Shown: piece by piece, positions 58,691 through 64,000 of the stretch
Position numbering within the stretch: the stretch's first letter is position 1
Layout: every line of letters starts with the position of its first letter
NCBI RefSeq assembly: GCF_030440515.1
Contig: NZ_CP076543.1
Location: forward strand, 7,231,001-7,295,000
DNA: 64,000 bases
Direction of reading: 5' to 3'
Source of the DNA: Streptomyces xanthophaeus
GTDB taxonomy: Bacteria > Actinomycetota > Actinomycetes > Streptomycetales > Streptomycetaceae
The notes under the pieces: generated by a model
What the model was told of the DNA's origin: nothing
The model's input: the letters and a program-made list of their open reading frames with translations, nothing else
The model's database searches: none
Translations under genes and position numbers: made by a program

Positions 58691-58798
58691 TCCTGGACGC
58701 CGGCCTGGACTTCCGGAATCAGCGCTTCGGGGGCGGCGACGACTGGTTCGACGTGATGCAGCTGCGCGCGGCGCCCGCCCTGACTCTATTTCCTGCGG
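58681..58798 (+). pseudogene. Unassigned coding relic
   Basis: A third frame reads CLLDAGLDFRNQRFGGGDDW then FDVMQLRAAPALT, with protein-like composition but no start. It may belong to the oxidase remnant or to another lost gene. Confidence 0.35.
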
Positions 58799-58954
58799 TT
58801 ACCAGTAGTGCTTGCGTCCGCCGACGGAGTGCCCGAGGGCGCCCAGGATCCAGAGGATGACTCCGACGACGACGAGGATGGCGCCGATGGTCCACAGGAT
58901 GCTGATTCCCGCGACGAAGCCGATGACCAGGAGAATGATGCCAAGGATGATCAT
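58799..58954 (-). CDS. Small DUF6131-like membrane protein
   Basis: This 51-residue protein reads MIILGIILLVIGFVAGISIL through WTIGAILVVVGVILWILGAL to GHSVGGRKHYW. It has two hydrophobic helices and the GGRKHYW ending, which match my memory of DUF6131, a small actinobacterial family often next to stress genes. GGAGGTGACC directly precedes ATG 58954, giving a very strong ribosome site. Confidence 0.85.
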   Translation of the reverse strand: MIILGIILLVIGFVAGISILWTIGAILVVVGVILWILGALGHSVGGRKHYW

Positions 58955-59167
58955 GGTCACCTCCGATTTCGCTGTGACTCTCCTTTCAGCCTAGGCGCGT
59001 CCGGCGCTGTCGGCTTGCCCTGCCTGGTGGGCGCCCCGCCGAATCGGCGGAGTCGCCCGCGGGCGACCGGGACGCGCGGCCCCGGCCTGCCCCTTCGCTG
59101 CGTCGACGGACTACGGGCGACAGGGCGGGGTAGCCGCGGGGCACAGGCACCACCGAGGGAGGACACG

Positions 59168-59410
59168 GTGACAGACCACGAAAAGTCCAGGCAGCACGCG
59201 CGGCGGACCACGCCGTCCGAGGCCGTGGCAGAGAGCGGTGACCGTGAGGCCCGGCAGCGGGCGGACGATGCCGTTGTCCAGCGCTCGGGTACCGCGGAGG
59301 ACGGCACGGATGCCGGAGGCCACCGCGCCAAGCGCCACCGTCCGGGCATCGGCCGTGAGGAGCAGATCCACCCCGATGACGAGCGGCGGGAGACCTCCGA
59401 GGACCGCTGA
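59168..59410 (+). CDS. Small hydrophilic protein
   Basis: The 80-residue product is highly charged, rich in Arg, Glu, Asp and His, and has no hydrophobic core (VTDHEKSRQHARRTTPSEAV, HRPGIGREEQIHPDDERRE). GGGAGGA lies four bases before GTG 59168. It is probably disordered and perhaps stress-related like its neighbours; no family named. Confidence 0.7.
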   Translation: MTDHEKSRQHARRTTPSEAVAESGDREARQRADDAVVQRSGTAEDGTDAGGHRAKRHRPGIGREEQIHPDDERRETSEDR

Positions 59411-59486
59411 CGTCAGCGTGAACCGGTCCCACTGAACGCCGGTGCCGGGCAGGTTTCATCGGGCCCGGAGTGGTAAGGCGCCCGAT

Positions 59487-60452
59487 ATGGTGCGAATCGG
59501 GTACACGATGATGACCGAGCAGGCCGGGCCCCGGGAACTGGTCGACCACGTGGTGGCAGCGGAGCGGGCGGGGTTCGGCTTCTCCGTCATCTCCGACCAC
59601 TCCTTCCCCTGGCTGGAGGCACAAGGGCACGCGCCCTACGCGTGGAGCGTCCTGGGCGCCGCCGCGCAGGCCACCTCCCGGATCCCCCTCATGACGTACG
59701 TGACCTGCCCGACGTTCCGCTACCACCCCGCCGTGATCGCCCAGAAGGCGGCCACGATGCAGCTCCTGTCGCAGGGGCGCTTCCGGCTGGGTCTGGGCTC
59801 GGGGGAGAACCTCAACGAGCACATCGTCGGTGCGGGCTGGCCCGCCGCCCAGGTCCGGCTGGACATGCTGGAGGAAGCCGTGGGGATCATCCGCTCCCTG
59901 TTCGCCGGCGGGTACGTCAGCCATCACGGCAGCCACTTCGACGTCGACAACGCCAGGCTCTGGGACCTCCCCGACGATCCGCCCCCGATCGGGATCGCCG
60001 TCTCCGGAGACCGTTCCTGCGAGATCGCGGGCCGCTACGGCGATCTGCTCATCGCCACCGAGCCGAAGCAGGAGCTGCTGACCGCATTCGGCGCGTACGG
60101 AGGCTCCGGCAAACCGTGTGTGGCCCAGCTCCCGGTCGCCTACGACCCCGACCGCGACGCGGCGGTGGCCCGCGCGCACGACCAGTTCCGCTGGGCGCTC
60201 GGCGGCTGGAAGGTCAACGCGGAACTTCCCGGCCCCGCGTCCTTCGCCCAGGCCTCGCAGCACACCGGGCCCGGGGATGTCGCGGAGGCCGTGACCTGCG
60301 GTGATGACGTGGACGCCTTCGTCGATGCCGTACGCCCCTACGTCGAGGCAGGATTCACCGAGGTCGCCCTGATCCAGATCGGCGGCGACCAGCAGGAGCC
60401 CTTCCTGGACTGGTCCCGGACGAAGCTGCTGCCGGCTCTGGGGGAGCTGTGA
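59487..60452 (+). CDS. F420-dependent LLM-class oxidoreductase (TIGR03557 type)
   Basis: The 321-residue TIM-barrel protein opens MVRIGYTMMTEQAGPRELVDHVVAAERAGFGFSVISDHSFPWLEAQGHAPYAW. It has PTFRYHPAVIAQKAATMQLLSQGRFRLGLGSGENLNEH and PPIGIAVSGDRSCEIAGRYGD. These fit the TIGR03557 subgroup of F420-dependent luciferase-like enzymes, related to F420 glucose-6-phosphate dehydrogenase. ATG 59487 gives the family start. Substrate unknown. Confidence 0.92.
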   Translation: MVRIGYTMMTEQAGPRELVDHVVAAERAGFGFSVISDHSFPWLEAQGHAPYAWSVLGAAAQATSRIPLMTYVTCPTFRYHPAVIAQKAATMQLLSQGRFRLGLGSGENLNEHIVGAGWPAAQVRLDMLEEAVGIIRSLFAGGYVSHHGSHFDVDNARLWDLPDDPPPIGIAVSGDRSCEIAGRYGDLLIATEPKQELLTAFGAYGGSGKPCVAQLPVAYDPDRDAAVARAHDQFRWALGGWKVNAELPGPASFAQASQHTGPGDVAEAVTCGDDVDAFVDAVRPYVEAGFTEVALIQIGGDQQEPFLDWSRTKLLPALGEL

Positions 60453-60495
60453 GAACGGCCTCCTCCGTGAACGCCGAGCCTTGCAAGAGGCGGAC

Positions 60496-61158
60496 ATGAA
60501 CCGCGCCGCGTTGTTCGATGTCGACGGCACCCTCGCCGATACCAATCACCTGCATGTGGTCTGCTGGTGGGAGGCGTTGAGGCAGGCGGGCCACGACGTG
60601 GCGATGCACGACATCCACCGCGCCATCGGACTGCCCGGTGAGGACCTCCTGGCCCGTTTGTTGGGCGAGGACCGGGAGACGAGCGAGGACGACGCGCTCA
60701 GCGCCGCGCACAGCACCCTCTACGGCACGTACTTCGACCGGCTGCCCCCGTTGGACTCGGCGGCGGATCTGCTGCGCGAGCTGGACCGACGGGGCTGGCG
60801 GGTGGTGCTGGTGACCTCTGCGACGGACGCCGAGCTCGACGCGCTCAGACGGGCGGTGGACGCCGACGACGCCATCACCGCGACGGCGAGCTCCGACGAC
60901 GTGAGCGAGGGCAAGCCGGCACCGGATCCGGTGCACCAGGCACTCGGCCTCGCCGACGCCGCTGCCCGTGACTCCGTGTTCGTCGGTGACACGGTGTGGG
61001 ACATGGAAGCGGGCTCCCGGGCCCACGTCGCGTGCGTGGGCCTGCTCTGCGGCGGCATCCCGCGGCGTGACCTCGAAGAGGCCGGTGCTCGGACCGTCTA
61101 CCGGCACCCCGCCGATCTGCTCGCGCACATCGACACCAGTCCGTTCGCGGACAGGTGA
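60496..61158 (+). CDS. HAD-superfamily phosphatase (phosphoglycolate phosphatase-like)
   Basis: The 220-residue protein has motif I LFDVDGTLADTN (nucleophile Asp), motif II LVTSAT, motif III Lys in DVSEGKPAPDPV, and motif IV VFVGDTVWDMEAG with the Mg-binding acids. A helical cap lies between I and II. AAGAGGCGG precedes ATG 60496. A TTG at 60481 could add five residues. It follows the LLM gene by 43 bp and may be co-transcribed. Confidence 0.92.
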   Translation: MNRAALFDVDGTLADTNHLHVVCWWEALRQAGHDVAMHDIHRAIGLPGEDLLARLLGEDRETSEDDALSAAHSTLYGTYFDRLPPLDSAADLLRELDRRGWRVVLVTSATDAELDALRRAVDADDAITATASSDDVSEGKPAPDPVHQALGLADAAARDSVFVGDTVWDMEAGSRAHVACVGLLCGGIPRRDLEEAGARTVYRHPADLLAHIDTSPFADR

Positions 61159-61242
61159 GGACCGCCCGACCACACCGCTTGAGCGATGACCCGCTGGGTA
61201 GGCGCAGCGTACGAGAATGAGCCGTACCCCGAGGTGAGCCAC

Positions 61243-61419
61243 ATGGAACGATCCACCGAACCGGAACCCGAGGGCCCCGGGCCCACTCCGGAAGGCCCGG
61301 ATCCGGTCCCCCGCGACCCGCACCCCGCCGGTCCCGAAGACAAGCTGCCCCCGGCCGAGCCGGCCCCGGAGCAGCCTTCCACCACCGAACGGCCGACGGT
61401 TCCGGAACCTCCCGACTGA
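61243..61419 (+). CDS. Small Pro/Glu-rich protein
   Basis: The 58-residue product (MERSTEPEPEGPGPTPEGPD through STTERPTVPEPPD) has almost only Pro, Glu, Asp, Gly and Thr. GAGGTGAG before the ATG supports translation. Probably disordered; no family recognised. Confidence 0.6.
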   Translation: MERSTEPEPEGPGPTPEGPDPVPRDPHPAGPEDKLPPAEPAPEQPSTTERPTVPEPPD

Positions 61420-61575
61420 GCCCGTACGAGCTGACCGGGGAAATGAAACCGGGCCCCGTCACCCTTCGTGGCGGCGCTCGAAGCCTTCGAGCGAGGCCCG
61501 GGAGGGATTGTCCCCAGGAGACCGGGGTAGCCGCGAGAGTGCCGCCCCGTGAGGGCTCCGAGTTGGAGGCCAACC

Positions 61576-62118
61576 ATGTCAACCAGCACGCTCATAGCAA
61601 TCGTTGTCATCGCCGCGGTCATCGTGATCGCGCTCGCGGTCGGCTTGTGGATGGCGGCCCGCCGACGTCGTCTCCAGAACAAGTTCGGCCCCGAGTACAA
61701 CCGCACGGTCGAGGCGGAGGGTGGCCGCATGGCTGCCGAACGCGAGCTGCGGGCCCGCGAGGAACGCCACGACAAGCTGGAGATCAAGGAGCTCCCTGCC
61801 GCACGGCGCGACCAGTACGCCGTCGAATGGAGCAGCGTTCAGGAACATTTCGTGGACCGGCCGGAAGGCTCCGTGGAGGAGGCCGATGATCTGGTCTCGC
61901 GGCTGATGCGCGAGCGGGGCTACCCCACGGACGACTACCGCGGTCAGCTGCGTGATCTCTCGGTCGAACACGGCCGGACCCTGGAGCGCTACCGGGCTGC
62001 CCACGACGTCAAGGTGCGCAGCACTGATCAGAAGACGACCACCGAGGAACTGCGAGGGGCGATGGTGCACTACCGAGCCCTGTTCGACGACCTGCTGAGT
62101 GACCAGAGGAGCCGGTGA
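61576..62118 (+). CDS. Membrane-anchored member of a tandem paralogous pair
   Basis: The 180-residue protein has an N-terminal helix (LIAIVVIAAVIVIALAVGLWMAA), a basic stretch and a helical charged region. Its C-terminal domain carries WSSVQEHFVDRPEGSVEEADDLVSRLM and TTEELRGAMVHYRALFDDLL. The same pattern recurs in the next gene. GGAGG precedes ATG 61576. Function unknown; it acts in the cytoplasm on the inner face of the membrane if the helix is N-out (inference). Confidence 0.85.
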   Translation: MSTSTLIAIVVIAAVIVIALAVGLWMAARRRRLQNKFGPEYNRTVEAEGGRMAAERELRAREERHDKLEIKELPAARRDQYAVEWSSVQEHFVDRPEGSVEEADDLVSRLMRERGYPTDDYRGQLRDLSVEHGRTLERYRAAHDVKVRSTDQKTTTEELRGAMVHYRALFDDLLSDQRSR

Positions 62119-62119
62119 C

Positions 62120-62662
62120 ATGCGCAACCACTCGACCAGTGACGAGCGAGCCGGCGACGCCGGCATCACGACGGAGGACATAGCCCATCCGGCGCCGGCT
62201 GCGGGCGACGACGGTACGGACACCGGCACGAAGACCGAATCCGGCGCCTCGGCGGCAGGCGGTCCGAGGCCGCCCGTGTACCCGGGGGAGGCCACCAGGG
62301 ACGCGGCCGCCGAGGAGAGCGGGACCCGCGAAGGCGAGGACGAACGGCCGACGGATCGCGAAGCGGGGACCGGACCGGCGAAGGCGGGCGCCGACGAGCC
62401 GCTGCTGGGTGCGGAGGACGCCGCGGAGTACCACAAGAGGTGGAGTGAGATACAGGGCCGGTTCGTCGACGACCCGCAGGACGCGGTCAGGTCGGCGGAC
62501 GCCCTCGTCGCGGAGGTGATGCAGAGCCTCGCGCGTACCTTCTCCGCCCACAAGCAGGGGTTGGAGGGGCAGTGGGGCCAGGGTGAGCAGGTAGCGACAG
62601 AAGAACTGCGGCTGGCGTTGCAGCATTACCGGTCGTTCTTCAACCGCCTCCTGAACACCTGA
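62120..62662 (+). CDS. Soluble member of the tandem paralogous pair
   Basis: The 180-residue protein has a long acidic, Gly/Thr-rich N-terminus with no membrane helix. Its domain has YHKRWSEIQGRFVDDPQDAVRSADALVAEVM and TEELRLALQHYRSFFNRLL, the same pattern as the upstream protein. The ATG lies one base after the upstream stop codon, so the two are made together. The acidic head could contact a basic partner (inference). Confidence 0.85.
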   Translation: MRNHSTSDERAGDAGITTEDIAHPAPAAGDDGTDTGTKTESGASAAGGPRPPVYPGEATRDAAAEESGTREGEDERPTDREAGTGPAKAGADEPLLGAEDAAEYHKRWSEIQGRFVDDPQDAVRSADALVAEVMQSLARTFSAHKQGLEGQWGQGEQVATEELRLALQHYRSFFNRLLNT

Positions 62663-62692
62663 CCTGACCTGACCTGACCTGACCTGACCTAC
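62658..62692. repeat. CCTGA pentanucleotide tandem repeat
   Basis: Six exact copies of CCTGA run from 62658 to 62687 and a final CCTAC follows. The first copy contains the stop codon of the soluble paralogue, so a change in copy number would leave the protein end unchanged. Confidence 0.9.
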
Positions 62693-62739
62693 GGCCGAGG
62701 CTGCCGGAGCCGCGCTGCAGATGACCATGATGCTCGGAC

Positions 62740-62769
62740 AGGGAACGGCCCCTATGGGGGCCGTTCCCT
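62740..62769 (+). terminator. Rho-independent-type terminator
   Basis: AGGGAACGGCCCC (62740-62752) and GGGGCCGTTCCCT (62757-62769) form a perfect 13-bp stem with loop TATG, followed by TCTGT. It ends the tandem pair operon. Confidence 0.9.
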
Positions 62770-62889
62770 TCTGTACAGACGGCGCCGGCTGACAAGCGGG
62801 CGAGGAAATAAGCCCGCCCCGTAGGGGTGGGTGGCGCAGGCCGGGGAAGGCGTGCCGGGGACCCGTACACCTGAGAAGGGACGGACAAC

Positions 62890-64000
62890 ATGGCACGACC
62901 GAGGATCGTGGTCGTCGGCGCGGGCTTCGCCGGCGTCTCCTGCGTACGCCGCCTGGAGCGGACGCTGTCACCCGGGGAGGCGGAGATCCTGCTGGTCACC
63001 CCGTTCTCCTACCAGCTCTACCTGCCCCTGCTGCCTCAGGTGGCTTCCGGGGTACTCACCCCTCAGTCCGTGGCGGTGTCGCTGCGCCGCAGCCGCCGCC
63101 ACCGGACCCGGATCGTGCCCGGCGGGGCCGTGGGCGTCGACACCCGGGCCAAGGTCTGCGTCATCCGGAAGATCACCGGGGAGCTGGTGGACCAGCCGTA
63201 CGACCACCTTGTGCTCGCGCCGGGGAGCGTGACCCGCACCTTCGACATCCCAGGCCTGGCGGAGCACGGCCACGGCATGAAGACGCTGGCCGAGGCGGCC
63301 CATCTGCGCGACCACGTGATCGCCCAGCTCGACCTGGCCGACGCCGCCGCACCGGGCTCGGCGGAACGGGCCTCACGGCTCGGCTTCGTCGTGGTGGGCG
63401 GCGGCTACGCGGGCACCGAGACGGCCGCCTCCCTGGAGCGGCTCACCACGAACGCCGCCGGCCGCTACCCCCGGCTGGACCGGCGCGAGATCAGCTGGCA
63501 CCTCGTGGACGTGGCGCCGAAGCTGATGCCCGAGCTCGGCGACCGGCTGGGCCGGGCAGCCCTCGACGTGCTGCGCCGCCGCGGCATAGAGGTCTCGCTC
63601 GGTGCCTCCGTCGCCAAGGCGGGCCCCGAGGCCGTCACCCTCACCGACGGCCGCGTACTGCCCTGCCGCACCCTCATCTGGACCGCCGGCGTCGCCGCGA
63701 GCCCGCTCGTCGCCACGCTGGGCGCCGAGACCGCGAAGAGCGGCCGGCTCGTCGTCGCTCCGGACCTGCGGGTGCCGGGGGCGGACGGCGCGTTCGCGCT
63801 CGGTGATGCGGCCGCCGTGCCCGACCTCGCCGGCGGCGAGGACGGTGCGGTGTGCCCGCCCACCGCGCAGCACGCCGAGCGCCAGGGCAGGGTCGCCGCC
63901 GACAACGTCGTCGCCACGCTGCGGGGCACGCCGCTGCGTCGTTACGTCCACAAGGACCTCGGACTGGTCGTGGACCTCGGCGGCCGCGACGGCGTCTCCC
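62890..64000 (+). CDS. Type II NADH dehydrogenase-like FAD oxidoreductase (3' end outside window)
   Basis: The visible 370 residues start with RIVVVGAGFAGVSCVRRLER (FAD site). They continue with LLVTPFSYQLYLPLLPQVASG, LVLAPGSVTRTFDIPGL, VVVGGGYAGTETAASLE (NADH site) and GAFALGDAAAVPDL (FAD ribityl site). This is the layout of membrane-associated NDH-2 enzymes, which pass electrons from NADH to menaquinone; the C-terminal amphipathic helices are not in the window. GAAGGGACGG precedes ATG 62890. The gene runs off the right edge. Confidence 0.9.
   Translation, partial: MARPRIVVVGAGFAGVSCVRRLERTLSPGEAEILLVTPFSYQLYLPLLPQVASGVLTPQSVAVSLRRSRRHRTRIVPGGAVGVDTRAKVCVIRKITGELVDQPYDHLVLAPGSVTRTFDIPGLAEHGHGMKTLAEAAHLRDHVIAQLDLADAAAPGSAERASRLGFVVVGGGYAGTETAASLERLTTNAAGRYPRLDRREISWHLVDVAPKLMPELGDRLGRAALDVLRRRGIEVSLGASVAKAGPEAVTLTDGRVLPCRTLIWTAGVAASPLVATLGAETAKSGRLVVAPDLRVPGADGAFALGDAAAVPDLAGGEDGAVCPPTAQHAERQGRVAADNVVATLRGTPLRRYVHKDLGLVVDLGGRDGVS

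Noticed and set aside
62658..62692. CRISPR-like array
   Set aside because: The repeats are five bases long without spacers. No array with 25-40 bp repeats and unique spacers was seen anywhere.

Overview
The window is chromosomal DNA of a Streptomyces or a very close actinobacterium. GC content is very high with strong third-position GC bias. GTG and TTG starts are common. Typical lineage families are present: streptophobe, small Streptomyces DUF proteins, an Rv1733c-like protein, mycothiol-type enzymes, an F420/LLM oxidoreductase, SpoIIE phosphatase, anti-sigma-type ATPase and Ser/Thr kinases. I saw no rRNA, tRNA, CRISPR array, prophage or transposase gene. Family names and DUF numbers are recalled from memory and were not searched.

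Layout. 1-9.7 kb: a cut-off TetR regulator, a spherulin-4-like secreted protein with a TTA codon, an SDR oxidoreductase, a lipoprotein, a small membrane protein, an MDMPI-type enzyme, an AlkB-like dioxygenase, a ROK regulator, an anti-sigma-type ATPase and a PLP enzyme of the cysteine desulfhydrase family. 9.7-18.5 kb: a membrane alpha/beta hydrolase overlapping tail-to-tail a beta-helix/AAA+ ATPase fusion, then an Rv1733c-like protein, a MOSC protein, a Gln/Pro/Tyr-rich protein and an HpnB-like glycosyltransferase. 18.8-30.9 kb: a glutamate-racemase-like enzyme, an ABC-F ATPase, an ADP-ribosylglycohydrolase broken by a MITE-like element, a TetR/FAD-monooxygenase divergent pair, apolipoprotein N-acyltransferase, a Nudix enzyme, an acyltransferase, a secreted protease and a GT39-like glycosyltransferase.

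31-46 kb is rich in signalling genes. It holds a GNAT-AAA+ fusion, a Ser/Thr kinase translationally coupled to a membrane protein whose ectodomain resembles the kinase's own, a Tm-1-like protein with a second TTA codon, a CDF transporter, and an operon of FHA-FHA-ABC transporter, small protein and Ser/Thr kinase. A streptophobe protein and a membrane-anchored protein with a long Ser/Pro/Lys tail follow. 46-50 kb: a NarL-type two-component system and a PAS-GAF-PP2C-ATPase phosphatase. 50-56.5 kb: a molybdate operon (HTH-TOBE regulator, modA, fused modBC) with a strong internal hairpin, an S4 RNA-binding protein and a PTS-type dihydroxyacetone kinase operon.

56.5-58.8 kb is a scar region: a small ORF of unusual composition, a CinY/HET-C-like secreted protein, and fragments of an arylsulfatase and a multicopper oxidase. 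58.8-64 kb holds small stress-type proteins, an LLM oxidoreductase, a HAD phosphatase, a tandem pair of related proteins (one membrane-anchored, one soluble) and a truncated type II NADH dehydrogenase at the edge.

The most distinctive signals are two related MITE-like elements (one inside a gene), the shared ectodomain of the coupled kinase pair, the tandem paralogues near 62 kb, and the paired operator-like sites around the ABC-F promoter.
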